Positions 44,907 through 56,944 of a stretch of 64,000 nucleotides of DNA are shown piece after piece. This DNA comes from Gnetum montanum (taxonomy: Eukaryota > Streptophyta > Gnetopsida > Gnetales > Gnetaceae). The translations under genes and the position numbers were made by a program. The stretch covers positions 68,373 through 132,372 of the forward strand of contig MNCI01020774.1 in assembly GCA_015680685.1 (NCBI GenBank), read 5' to 3'. Below the pieces are notes generated by a model, which ran no database searches, was not told the origin of the DNA, and saw nothing but the letters and a program-made list of their open reading frames with translations. Each line of letters starts with the position of its first letter. Position 1 is the first letter of the stretch.

Positions 44907-47749
44907 TTTCAATTATTTTGGATTCCAACATTAAAAAAAAAATATCACTACCAAGGGTTTGCAAAGTGTTCAACTACATTTTATATTTCTCGTCATTTTG
45001 ACAATGTGAAGCAAGAAAAATTTAATAAAGATTTTAATATCCACAAAAACAAGTCAGCAAAGAGCAGTAAACAAGAAGCCTAAATAACAAATATAAAATC
45101 ATTTTGTTCATGTAAAACAAAAAACAAACCGTAGAAACGTACCGAAACCGATAACATTGTGGATATAGCAACAATAGAATGCCACGAGTCTATATTCTTC
45201 ACCTAACACCGTGGTCCAAGCACCATATACAAGCGATCCAAATTCCAAACCAGAAAAGATATTTTGACGTGAGATAAACCTTAGCCAAATCAATCTTTTC
45301 AACAGAAATATGACAAAAAATTATTCATCTAAACTATTTTGAAAGTCTCTCACTATGATGTAACACCTATTCCAGCAACGTCTTAAATTTCTATGGAAGT
45401 CTCTCACTATGATGTAACACCTATTCCAGCAACGTCTTAACACCTATTCCAGCAACGTCTTAAATTTCTATGGCCTGAGCATGAGATCATATGGAACCTC
45501 AATCTTAAAATAGTGGAATATAATAGTGAGAGTGGAACTTTTTACCTAGCATTGCAAGCATCCAGCAGTAAAGGAAAAGCTGCAATATCATCGTCTACGC
45601 TGTTGGAACACCGCAAGGTCGTCTATACTGTTGGAGGCCTGACGAAAGGGGCTCCCAAATCATCAAATCCTGAGGGTCAACCAGGAGGACAGTAGACGAT
45701 GTTTTTTTCTTTGGGCGCTGCCACAGGCAGCCTTCTCTCTCGACTTGGGCAGATGATACCGGGGCGTCAGCACGCGCCGGCAGCAGAGCAGAATGCGGTT
45801 TATTCTTGTTTCCCTCCGCGGCAGCGGACAGCATTCTTCCTCTCCCTGTGCAGGCGAGTGCATGGCAGGCAACGCCATGGCGTCAGCAGGGGCTCGGACA
45901 GAAGCAACAGGGTCTCCCTCTCTCCCTCTGCATGGGACAGCAGCAACGTGTTTCCCCTCTGTGGCATCCATCGGATCTTCCTACTCGGCAGTGAGCACCA
46001 TGTGTATTCTTGTCTATGCATCAAAAGAATCCGATTTGTGAAAGCCAGGAAGCAAGGAATCGAGGATTCGTGATTCTAAACATGTTTGGGTACGTGTGGT
46101 TCAAGAAAAGTGGGGACAGGTTCGTAGCCGGGAACGTGATAGAGAAAATTTAAATATATTAGTTTTTTAAAAAATTAAATCTCATATATCATAAAAATAC
46201 ATTGTAAAATATAGAACAATGTAAATCCAAAATATTGTTACTGGTTCAAAATTTCATAGATTGCAATATCACCATTAAATTGAAGAAAGAAAATTTGCAA
46301 TGGAGGGCTTTGAATCCATTTCTGGCCAAACATATAATTTCTGCAACAACCAAAATGACAGCAATAAAATGAAACCCCTTTGTTACTCAATCCAATATTT
46401 CAAAAAATGAAATTAAGCCTCAAGCCTCAACAAATTTATAACAAATCAGATCTGCTAATACTTTTGTTCAACAACTACTTGTGAGTAACACCGTAGGGAC
46501 TATCTGTGAGTATCGCCATAGGGCCACATTGAAGATGATCGCATTAAAAGAAGACACAACTTAACTAAACTAGGCACAGCCAGGAACTCACCTCACCTAC
46601 AATGATCGAAAATCTTTCAGACGCTGAAAAATCAACACTAGTCATGATGAAGGGAAAAATAAAAACAGAGCACCATGAGCTTACATATGGCCATTGGCCA
46701 TGTGCTGGTGGGCTTCGTTGATTTATAAGCAAACTGATTTTTAAAATAGTTGAACAACCATCCATCATGTTCATGACTCATGACCCATGACGATGACCCT
46801 GTTTTGCTTTTTCTTTTTCCAAGATACGTGAAAAAGAGCAAAAACCATCAATGAACAATAAAGACGCGTGAATGTGTGAGTCATGGCGGAACCTTCGAGG
46901 CGAATCCATGCAAATGCAATGTTTTCCTCCCACGCCCCGTCCAAAACTTGATTTCCGTATGACCCATACTTGCCCCTTCGGCCTTCGGTTAACATAGTGT
47001 TTGTTTATTTATTCGTACTCCCTCGTTTTCTGTGGTCCATCTCATGCCGATGCCATGAATCTTGATTGCTTGCTTGCCACTTAACAATGAAATGAAATTT
47101 TTGGTATGATTCAGAACAGGAGAAGATACGTAAGATTTTAATGCAAAATGCAGACATCACTAAAAAGGCAAGAACAATACGAGGCAAGGCAAGGCGACCA
47201 TTTCAATGTATAAGTACAAATTCAGACAAAATTTCATAGGAAATTATGAAATACGTACCCATTGCGAATTTAATGTGCTTCTGTACGCGCTCTCGAATCT
47301 GACGCCAACAGTTTGTGAAAATTTGTCCGGAATCGCAAATCTTGGGCACATAGATTCTTGTCATCCATGGATACTAAGAAAATTTAATTTTTTGTCACCT
47401 AGTGTATTCTTGAAAGATAGTATTCAATTTAAATTCTCAACTTTTCAATTTAATTTACTTATTTGAAACACTATATTGCCCTCTTCACCCAAGACTATTC
47501 TTGGATTTCCATACCCATACAAGAGGCACCTTAATCAATAGTCTCCTTAAACCAATTTTTTATGTTGGTGCATCCAAAAATTTACGCAGCATCAACAAGA
47601 ATCTACCATTAAAGGGGCTTCCTAAATTGTTTATAATATTGACAAATAATCTACATGGTTAGCAAACGTATAAAATTTTTGAATTTTTTTTTATAGTATT
47701 AAAACTTATTCAAACATGGCCTTGTGCAAGCATAGGAGAGTTGGCATCA
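44907..47749. other. Low-copy-like DNA, no gene assigned
   Basis: AT-rich except 45690-46080, which is GC- and CpG-rich and open in several frames on both strands with no recognisable domain; it could be a first exon or promoter region. A tandem duplication lies at 45343-45474. A 25-base identity to DRB exon 2 lies at 47599-47623. No retroelement motif was seen here. Confidence 0.5.
45343..45474 (+). repeat. Local tandem duplication
   Basis: A 54-base unit starting AAGTCTCTCACTATG at 45343 repeats at 45397. Within the second copy a 23-base piece (core ACACCTATTCCAGCAACG) is repeated once more, giving three copies of it. Confidence 0.9.
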
Positions 47750-48302
47750 ACAAGTTTTTTTTGGCAAAACTCTTTTATCACTCAAAGTCTATTTACCTAC
47801 ATATGTAGCCTCTAATGTAGGAATGCTTGTTATAGAAATGTCTTCCAGAAAGAAAAGAATAAAAGCATAAACAATCTTAGTTGAGATAATCTCATAACAA
47901 GTTATGCCACATTCAAAATCATCATCATTTGTACTGCACAATGTTTTAAATATGTGTATAGCAACACTAGTTGCACTATGAACATCCTTCTAGAGTTGAA
48001 TCTTGCCTCTACTTTCTTGTAATACATTAACAAATTATACAAGAGATGGTGTCGCTATCTCTTCACAAGACTCTCTGCTTACCCCTTCACAACAATTTAG
48101 AAGTTGAATAGCATGACGAGTTAACTGAATCACAGATGCAATGGATAGTTCATCTCATGCCATCTGATCCATCGCAAATGCTAACATTGAATCCAAAAAA
48201 TCTTCTCTTGCAACAATAAGCTTCAAATTTTCTGTTTCCTTGCACATAGATATACCACTTATTCTTTTCTCTTTCCTTTTCTTGAATTTCATTGGTATTG
48301 CA
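47750..48302 (-). pseudogene. Decayed coding segment of an unknown protein
   Basis: On the minus strand one frame runs about 185 codons from 48302 down to about 47750 with no frameshift. It is helical-looking and Cys/Leu-rich: LKLIVAREDFLDSMLAFAMD, VIQLTRHAIQLLNCCEGVS, CSTNDDDFECGITCYEI. Four in-frame stops (TGA, TAA, TAG, TAG) are each one C-to-T step from Arg or Gln. Element copia-4 is inserted at its upstream edge. Beyond that insertion the minus strand has AAAGCAG before the target copy, which could be a splice acceptor. I do not recognise the family; an alpha-helical repeat protein is possible. Confidence 0.5.
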
Positions 48303-48905
48303 TGTAAGAATAAATGGCCCACTTTTCATAGGTATTGGTTAATTAAAGATCCATTATCTCGTAACACTCATTGTTACGGTTATGGTAGTTTAACACTACT
48401 CTAGTTATGGAGCATTAATGCTTCTGTGATTAGGGGAAGCACTAACGCCACTTCATTCAAAATTGTTAGGGTCCTTTGCCTAGCCTATAAAATGTGATTT
48501 TCCTATGCCATCAAGGTGAATCGAATCAAATGCAAATAATAGGTAAGAATATCTTCAATAAAGCTCACTCTAACCATAGTTCAACCCATGAAGGCTATTC
48601 AACTATATTTTGTGTTTATAGAGCTTTTAAGATTCTGATGTGCTATTTTTTTTACAATCCATAAAGTCATAACAACTTAAGTGCTCTCTTCCAACTGTTA
48701 TGTTTCAGTTTTACATCTGCAAAATCTTATCAATGGATGAAAGTATTTTATTTCTATAAAGTTATTTCTTATTCATTCGTAAAATTATATTTTGTTTTAT
48801 CTACTATTAATTGGCTAGATCTTTGAATATTTGAGCAATGTAAAAATCTCTATTACTTTAGCTTAGCTGCTATTAACAAGAAGATCCTAAAATAAATTTT
48901 TAACA
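48303..48905 (+). repeat. Copia-4 5' LTR
   Basis: 603 bp, TGTAAGAATAAATGG to TTTTTAACA, with TATAAAAT at 48486-48493 and an AATAAA about 70 bases downstream. It shows the AT4 insertion site unoccupied (AAGTGCTCTCTT at about 48679). Confidence 0.92.
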
Positions 48906-48908
48906 ATT

Positions 48909-48920
48909 TGGTATTGGAGC
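48909..48920 (+). promoter_or_regulatory. Primer binding site, initiator tRNA-Met type (copia-4)
   Basis: TGGTATTGGAGC, two changes from TGGTATCAGAGC, three bases after the LTR. Confidence 0.78.
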
Positions 48921-50919
48921 AAGGGTTGGGATTTCTACTTTACCCAGTTTTGGGATTTTTTTCTGTAAACTAATACTGAAAATATGGTATCTCAGTAGAA
49001 AGCCATAGTTTCATACGGTAATCGTTAAGAGATGATGTCATCAATCGTCGTCCTAATGAAAAGTAGGGACACTTTTTTAAGAGCATAATCGTAGTGGGCA
49101 TAAGAGCCATAGGTGCATCATTTTGTGCAGGAAGTTAGTAAAATTTTCTTAGCTTTTCTTCCCATGTTTTCTTAATTTCCCTTGAAAATACTCTTTGCCC
49201 ATCTTGATATAGAAAATGTTGTGGTTGTTCGAGATTTTTTTTAGGGCTACATAAAAGTAATAATGCATCTTTTGGTTGCGATGTCATCATATTTGAAATT
49301 CTATCAATGCTCTTCTTCATTTGTTTCTAGGAGAGTTTTCTTTTTAGTGCAAACATGACTTTTCCAAGCAGGGCTCTATTAGCTATTCTATAACTCTTGT
49401 TAGAATTTAACATTTGTTAAAGTTTTCAAATGACTAACAACCTATATGATTGATATATTTTTGGGACATTGTAACATAACTATTTTTTATGGCATGTTGT
49501 CAATGGCATTGTTTGATGCTTGGCCATGAACATGTATTGCAATTCGGAATACAGATTCATGCTCTACAAGTTTTAAGATAAATATACGCTAATTTTAATG
49601 GCTACTTAGGACCTATAGGCTACCAAACTTTAATTTATAGTGGAATTTATGATCCACCTCTATGGTTGCATATAGTGTAGAAACTATTAGTGAGCATTAA
49701 CATTTGAGAGTTGATGAACAAAAGTAAGTCAATATTATTTTATGCATTATATTATTTGATTTGGAAGATCTGAGTTAAGGGTAGCCACAACATCTTAAGT
49801 CATATCCACATTTTCTTTGGAATAATAGCTAAAAAGGATTAATGCATGAATTTATCACTCATATAAAGCATTTCTTTTTATTGAATATAAAGTATGAATA
49901 TTTTTGTACATCAATTTGCTTCATTTACATGATTTAGAAGTAGTCTTGTAATGCTATAGTTGCATGATAAATAAGGTTTTAGCAAAATGTAGCTTAAGGA
50001 TTATCTTGAACATGAGGATTATATTCTTATGCATTCCATGCTAGTAGCATAAGGCATGAATATTTTTATATGTTATCATGCATATATGATGAATTGCTAC
50101 TAAGATTATTGGATGAATTTATGAATTGTAAAGATTATTTATGATATTCTTGATGCCATATTAAGAAAGACTTCAATATGGCTTTAGGATAGCCACAATA
50201 CCTTAAGTCATAACCATGTTTTTAAGATAATGTTGTCATTTAAGGAATTGGCATTAGTTCATAAGTTAATTGCTTGGCCCCATAGGGAGGTGGTTATTCT
50301 TATGACCTATTTGATATAAGATAGTGAATCTAAATTAAATGTTCCTATGTCCATAGGTATGGATTATTTATTTTAGATTTACTAGTCTTATTAATGAATT
50401 TGACATGTAAATTCATGTGTGATGCAACCTCTACCCATAGGAAGGTTTAATTTTACATGGAAAAGCTAAATTTTTAGGGATCTTAAAATTTAGTGGGAGA
50501 GAATTTTCCTTAACAGTTATAGTTGAGGAAATAAAGGAATCTAATTAATCTCTAATAGATAAAGAGAAACTGGTAATCTCCCAAGGATGGTCCTTTTCAT
50601 TTTCATAAGCCATAAGTGGAGAAAATTTTACACTTTGGTATGATGTCATAAAGAAATCAAAGTGTTAGAGCTAAAAAATATGGGGTTGAGAATCCTTTTG
50701 AATTACCCAACAATGGGTCTAGAAGATCAAAAGGAATCTTTTGAAAATGCCCAATGATACGGAGCTAGAGGAGGGCATTGGTTACCATGAAACATGTTCC
50801 AAAGTATTATAGAGGGTTTTATTTAAAATAATCATGGCTTGGATGACTCATTTTGCCAATCTTGATGTCCTTTGGGGAAGTGCGATTATTAGGCTTGTCT
50901 GATTTTTCTCCTTTAGCTA
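48921..50919 (+). other. Copia-4 interior, unassigned part
   Basis: 2 kb of AT-rich sequence. I found no gag, protease or integrase motif on either strand. A minus-strand frame at 49135-49320 is Lys/Glu-rich but unrecognised. Confidence 0.45.
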
Positions 50920-52134
50920 CAGATTGTCAGAGACCCCCAATGTCATCACAGAGCAGGGATCATAGACCTCCTAGGTGTGCTGCTCATTCCACTTAGGATT
51001 GAAGCTCTCAATGATAGTCCTAGTCTTGACCTACTTCTAGCCATACTTGGCAACATAATATGCATCAATGGCTCTCTTACCATCATTAGTTTTCATGGGC
51101 AGCAGGTTCTAGGCACTCAAAATGTCAACTTCCAAGATTCTAATTGAAGGCTTCCATAGTTGCTTAGTAGTGGGTCTGAGATCACTACTGTACAGGGTGG
51201 ACTCATCAAGAACATGGTAACCACCATCAAGATAGGTCCTAAGATGGATCCTAATAAGAGCCTTTCCACCTACATCTTTCTCCTTCTTCTTATCTCTGTC
51301 ATTTACATTGGGTTTGTCTAGATAGAACCACTTTGAATTCATAGGCTTCTGGTCAAACCTTCTCTCAAGCATAGAAAGAGCAATAGTGGCCTTGCCAAGA
51401 ACCTCATCCTTGTTGGGTCTAACCTCATTTTCCATAGTCAGAAGAACCAAACATGAGATCCTCATTCCACAAAGGATTGGAGCTACTCCTGCCCTAAGCA
51501 GGACTTGTCCTAAGAAACTGGCTACCTAGGTGCACTTTGACACTAAGTTGTAAAAAAAAACCCACTTCTAGCCTTATGACATACCATGGTTTTGGAGAAA
51601 AGTACATCTTGAACTTTAGGTTAGTAACCCCTTCACCATTCATAGCAATAGCATCAAAATGCCAATCTTCAAGAAATGCTTCATCATCCTGAGTACCCAT
51701 CCAAACAAACAGCATGACCTCTCCCTTATTGTCCTCAAGCCTATACCTATGGGGAGCCAAAGGACTATCAAGGGGAACTCTTGTGGGTACCTCAGCCAAA
51801 TCAAACATGACAGTCCCCAAAAAATCATCCTTTCAAGCTACCTTGTCCATGATAAAAACTCTAGTAAATAAGCCTGCAATCTCTCCTTAGAAAATGCAAA
51901 CACTTGTTTCCACTTAGGATCATTCTTCTCAACAATCTTGGTGATGCCTTTGTAGTTTCCAAGCTTGACTTCACTATAGGCATTGCAACCAGTACAAGGT
52001 CTTTAGCTGTAGGCAAATCCCTAGCCTTGACAACCCTGACATAAAGATACAGCATCTACTCCATCAAATCATAGGCACTGGAAGACTTATCTCTAGAATC
52101 CATATGGGGATTGGTTTCTTTCAAAGAAAAATCC
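50920..52134 (-). pseudogene. Captured fragment of an MCTP/FTIP-type multiple-C2-domain gene
   Basis: Minus strand, in MCTP order: a linker (DFSLKETNPHM, SAYDLME; 52134-52058), a C2 domain starting LYVRVVKARDLPT (52049) and ending FDLAEVPTRVPLDSPLAPHR (51805), KGEVMLFVWMGTQDDEAF, a second C2 (SPKPWYVIRLEV to about 51265, with VRPNKDEVLGKATIAL and KWFYLDKPN), the linker GGYHVLDESTLYSSDLRPT, and the start of a third C2 (KQLWKPSIRILEVDILSA to RTIIESFNPKWNE; 51162-50960). Known: MCTPs are ER-anchored proteins of plasmodesmata and FT transport. The N-terminal C2 and the C-terminal membrane domain are absent. There are several frameshifts, and stops mostly of CAG- or TGG-to-TAG type. It lies antisense to its host element. 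Confidence 0.9.
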
Positions 52135-52611
52135 ACAAAAGCAGCAAAAGTAGAGGTTGTTGTTGCCACTACATGTATTGGGATGCTCTTGGGTTCTACT
52201 CCTTTTTTGAGTAGTAGCTACAACTTTGGAAGGCTTCTATTGTTGAGAATTATTGTGGTTTTGATGACTCATTTTGAATTGGAGCTCACCAAATAGATGT
52301 AAAAAATAATATTTTCTTAAGGATTTCTATCAAGATGGTCACTTGACTTTGTAAGTTAGATAAATAAGACAAGTCTCCCAACAATGATATACAAAGTTTC
52401 ACAATATTATAATATCTTAAGAATAATGGGAGTAAATTATTTTCTTATTCTTATACATAAGTGACCCTATGCTTACAAGTAGTGACTTGGGCTTATTCCT
52501 TTTTCAAAACGTTTAAGACAAAGGATAGCTTACCCTCTTGAAAGGAGATGAAGATCCTTGTAAAGCAATGCCCATGGAATTCCTTAAAGATAGAATTTAA
52601 TACATGTGATA

Positions 52612-52925
52612 AAGTTATTTCACAAGCATGATGGTTAAGAAATATTATCTTTGGTCTAAAAGTCATTGGATCTATAGTAAGGCTAATAAGGAATTATTAT
52701 GGTAACTTAGCTACAATTTTATCTTATGGTGAGTGGGGGAAGTGGAAGTTACAGAAAATATATTGATATAAAGTACCTTGCTATTAAAGATAGAAATAAA
52801 GAAGCATGAGGTTGATATTCAACATATTAGTACTAATTTGATTATTTTGATCCTTGAATAAAGCATTGCCAATAAAATGACATACAATTCATGTGGATTA
52901 TATGAAACTTGTTTAATCCATATAT
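52612..52925 (+). pseudogene. Copia-4 RNase H remnant
   Basis: Frame pieces WLRNIIFGLKVIGSIVRLI, then YGNLATILSYGE, then KYIDIKYLAIKDRNKEA and VDIQHISTNLIIL, matching the copia RNase H end also seen at 7030-6900. Stops and frameshifts are present. It shows that the element is copia-derived. Confidence 0.8.
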
Positions 52926-53256
52926 AGTTTGCTTCTTACTCTTATATATACACCACTAATCAATGGCATATTTGAAGTGCACATAAATTTTATGTCATAT
53001 CCATTGGAATAACTAAAGTAGGACCCAAAATGATTTAATTTATTAAACATCATTTTTAAAGAAAGAACTCAAAAATAATTCACTTAAGTGTCATGCATTG
53101 TAATACATGGAAGGAAATATTCAAACTTGTGGATATGACTACCATGATTCATGTATTGAAACTGTTTATTTAAATTAGAGTGATAGCTAGAGGCAAAGCA
53201 TGGCCATGATATAGTTGTAAACATACAATGCTGATAAAGTGGGACAAGTGGAAGAA

Positions 53257-53670
53257 TGTAATAATAAATGGTCCACTTTTCATAGGTGTTGGTTAATTAA
53301 AGATCCGTTATCTCATAATAGTTATCATTACAATTACGGTAGTTTAACACTACTCTAGTGATGGAGCATTAATGCTTCCATGAACGAGGGAAGCACTAAT
53401 GCCACTCCATTAAAGATTGTTGGGGTCCCTTGCCTAGCTTATAAAATGTGATTTTCCTATGCCATCAAGGTGAATCGAGTCAAATGCAAATAAGATCCAA
53501 TTTAGTTGCAGCAACAATAGAGATAGGGAAGAAGATCTTCAATAAAGCTCACTTTGAGCATAGTTCAACCTATGAAGGCTATTCAACTATATTTTGTATT
53601 TACAAATCTTTTAAGATTCTACTATGCTATTTTCTTTTACAATCCATAAAGTCATAACAACTTTAGTGCT
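53257..53670 (+). repeat. Copia-4 3' LTR, left part
   Basis: TGTAATAATAAATGG onward, matching 48303-48683. Compared with the 5' LTR it carries about 28 extra bases near 53492-53520 (AGATCCAATTTAGTTGCAGC region). TATAAAAT lies at 53440-53447. Confidence 0.92.
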
Positions 53671-54497
53671 TGATGAATCATGATTCATTGGGCTCCGATA
53701 TCGGGTACGCAATATCGCAACCTAAGTAACGATATCGGGTACACAATATCGTGACTCCTTTGTGGGCCTATAAATACACATGTAGGCACACTAAGGAAGT
53801 AAGTTAAGATAGGAAAGTTAGAGTAGTCTTTTAGTTTTCATTTTTAGTTCTCCTCAACCCTTTCTCCCAGTGCATGCCCGTAGTGTGATGATTGTAATTG
53901 TACAACATCCTTTATTCGAGTGTGATGTACTTGAACATGCACATGACCAAAAATAAAGATTGAGATTACCTCATCATTGCAACATTCACTTAGTTTAATT
54001 ATTTAATTGTTATTATTATTTATCATTATTAAATGTAGAATGAGTACGACTTAATCACGAGCATCTATGTGTGACTACTTGGTATCCCAGTAGCGTACTT
54101 GGGCCATGCACTTAGTAATCCCAGTGGTAGTCGTGCATGAGGTCTGAGATGTGTAGGGGTGATTAAGGAATGGATTCTCATCACACTTAGGCTGGCTTAG
54201 ATCCTCTCTCCCTATGTCCTCTTAGTTTAACTCTCTCTCCCCTTTCCTCCTAGCTTAATTAAAGATTATTTTCCATTGTCTCTAGGAGCAGCATTAGTTT
54301 AGGAACACATCATACACCTCACTCTAGACTAAATCATGTGATAAATAAAATACTAGTCCAAGTGGAAAGACAGTGAACTGTGATCAATGAGTAACTATCT
54401 AGATACCACAACTAGCCCGTCTACGGAGTGCGACCAGATCATGTGTGAAACGCTCATATTCGTATGGTTGAGTGTAGGGGTACCTCGCCACTCATCA
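53671..54497 (+). repeat. AT4 5' LTR
   Basis: 827 bp, TGATGAATCATGATTC to CCACTCATCA. GATATC/AATATCG palindromes at 53688-53753, TATAAAT at 53769-53775, and an R-U5 with AATAAAG near 53950. Confidence 0.93.
53688..53775 (+). promoter_or_regulatory. AT4 LTR promoter: palindrome cluster and TATA box
   Basis: Two pairs of CGATATCGGGTAC...CAATATCG, then CCTATAAATAC. The 3' LTR copy has lost the strict TATA (TATAAGTA, 61773-61780). Confidence 0.6.
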
Positions 54498-54498
54498 T

Positions 54499-54516
54499 TG
54501 GTGCCATTGCTGAGGA
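54499..54516 (+). promoter_or_regulatory. tRNA-Asp primer site (AT4)
   Basis: TGGTGCCATTGCTGAGGA, four transitions away from the complement of the tRNA-Asp 3' end. Confidence 0.8.
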
Positions 54517-54628
54517 TGGTGCTAGTTATTTAGATTAGTTACATCATTCAAGATTACTGTAACAAAGTATTCATGATATATCTCTTAGAAAAGAAATTAA
54601 TATTAATTAAGTCACACAGTTCACAACA

Positions 54629-56944
54629 ATGTCTCTCTCACAAGACTCTGACAACGCAACAACGAGTAAGGAAATTCATTGGAGAACCAACAAATTATAT
54701 GATGATGAAGATAAATTTTGGAGTACTCAACCTTATGCAGGAGTCCCCTACGTTCATGAACACCCCAACAATACTTAAAGACTTTCTTCATCCAACTCTA
54801 ACACCTCTAGTGAGGATGAGAAATCCCATAGAATGAGGATACCCGAAAGGCCTAGGACCTTCTCGATAACTAACAAGAACTTATTTGGGGATGATTGGAA
54901 GACTTAAAAAAGTCATAACAAGTTTTACAGTTCCCTCTCTTCCTCTACTCCTTCAACATCAGATTGTGGCATGGATGACTATCTCTCAAGGGATCAGCAT
55001 AGAACTAAAAATTGAGCTTACAAAGAAAATCGAGAACGCCAACATGAACAAGGAAAACATCATTCCAATGCACAAACTCACAACTCACTTAGTGGCGATG
55101 AACCCCTACTAGCCACTAAAAGCCTAATGCCTATACAAGAGGCTATTCAAATATCTCGCAAGCATCGCAAGGAAAGCCTTCTACCTAGGCTTGACTTAAA
55201 CAACTTTTCTAAGTTTTCCAGAGGCTATGATTTAGATCTGCAAGATCATCTACAAGCCTTCTACGATGCCTTTGAATGGAACAATATTGATAATGTGTGG
55301 CAAAAACTTAAGCTATTTCCTATGACACTCGTTGGCCAAGCAAAAGTATGGTATAGGTCGTTAAAACCAAAATCAATCTAGCGTTGGCCGACAATGGTAG
55401 AACTATTTAATGAAAGATATCAAACCTATGCGAGAGTGTCAGCCTTCAAGAGACAAATCCAAGAGTGGAAAGAAGAGCAACATGAACCCTTAGACATGGC
55501 CTTAGAAAGATATTATGCATTGTTAAACAACTGCCCAGGCCATGGGTTCTCCAAGGAAAGGCTAATGTATCATATCATAGATGGGCTCCGTAATGAAACA
55601 AGGGAGACCCTAGGGATGTATGCCCGAGGTCAACTATATGAGCTACGAACCCATCAACTCCAAGAGCTTATCAAGTGGGTAGTAAAAAAAGAAAGAGAAA
55701 TGGCTAAATGGGAGAATGTTGAAAAATCTCAACAGGCCCAAAAATCAACAAGGGCCCATGATTATGAAGAGGAGAAATTAACTCACTGCAATGAGGTGGA
55801 ACCATCTTTGCTAGTACTACAATCATTGGATGAAGTTAAGGCAAAGATCAATAGGATGATGGAATGGATACATGAAAAATGTGGAGAATAAGCCAACATT
55901 ATTGGAGATAGAGTTATGACGACCCAAGAAACAGGACAAAACACCTTTAGACAATCGAAAAGAAGGGTTGAAAAGAATAAGAACTTAACTGCCAATCATA
56001 CGTATTAATGTAACATTTTCCTATACGATCACCCCAAGGGCCAATGCCCAATCTTGTTACATTTTCATGAGCATTGGAAAAGAATGTTACATCTAGAGTT
56101 TGTACAAAAATACAGTGTTCAATCAGAGTGGCAACAATCTCAGTCATGGGGGAGGCCATCCCCAAACTAGTTACACCCTTTATACCATCTGAACCTAAGT
56201 GCTTATCAAGTTCAACATCTTATTTTCCCAACTGGGTCAACATCCTCTATCTCACCACATTATTATTATTTTCCTCAATACTATTAACCCATATCCTTAC
56301 CAACAAGACCACCACCTTGGGTACCTTACACTTCTCCTCAATTTTGAAATTCTCATCCTTCACCTCCTTCTACATCGCCACCAATTGTACCCAAAGGATT
56401 TGCACCACAGCATCAACCCACAAACGTTACTTGTGCTTCTACTATCAACAGTAGTGGGAATCCTCCACAACATCATAGGCGTCCCTTCTTTAGACATGAT
56501 CATAGAAAGGGATACCACAGTTCAGAAACCACTACATCCGCCAACTCAGCAAAAGTCTAGCACTGTGGTGCATCTTCCTCTTCAAACCCAATGCCTCATG
56601 TTACCTTATTAGGGCCACCACTCAATACTCCAACAACCATGGGGCCCAATGAATATTGCCACATGGGGAGACATGTTGATCTTTGCATACCATCTTATGG
56701 TCACAAGTACCATAGTGGGTCAACCCCTTATAAATGAACCACATCTTATAACTTGCCCCACTATGTCAACTCTAATCAAGTGTGTGAACCCCAATGGGGT
56801 AAGTATGACCAAGTCCCAATATTTCCAACATGCAAGGATCCCAACCTTTAATTTATTAATCCTAGCTATGCTCAACCGTTTAGTTATGGGGGGTATCGTC
56901 CATTCTAACAAGCAGGATTAATAAATATTTTTCCTTTTCTTTAA
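54629..56944 (+). pseudogene. AT4 gag: long frame broken only by transition-type stops
   Basis: From the ATG at 54629 (MSLSQDSDNATTS) one frame of about 771 codons runs to TAA at 56942 with no frameshift. Parts: acidic/His-rich N-terminal region; core at about codons 200-420 (DHLQAFYDAFEWNN, FPMTLVGQAKVWYRSLKP, FNERYQTYARV, EPLDMALERYYALLNN, GLRNETRETLGMYARGQL); a knuckle at about codon 470 (CNIFLYDHPKGQC, second Cys lost); then a long Pro/His/Tyr/Asn-rich tail. About a dozen internal stops are each one C-to-T or G-to-A step from Gln, Arg or Trp codons. Gag packages element RNA. The frame's integrity against indels suggests slow decay by deamination. Confidence 0.9.

Noticed and set aside
45699-46073. 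Overlapping frames on both strands in the GC-rich island
   Set aside because: High GC removes stops; no domain or preferred strand, so no gene call.
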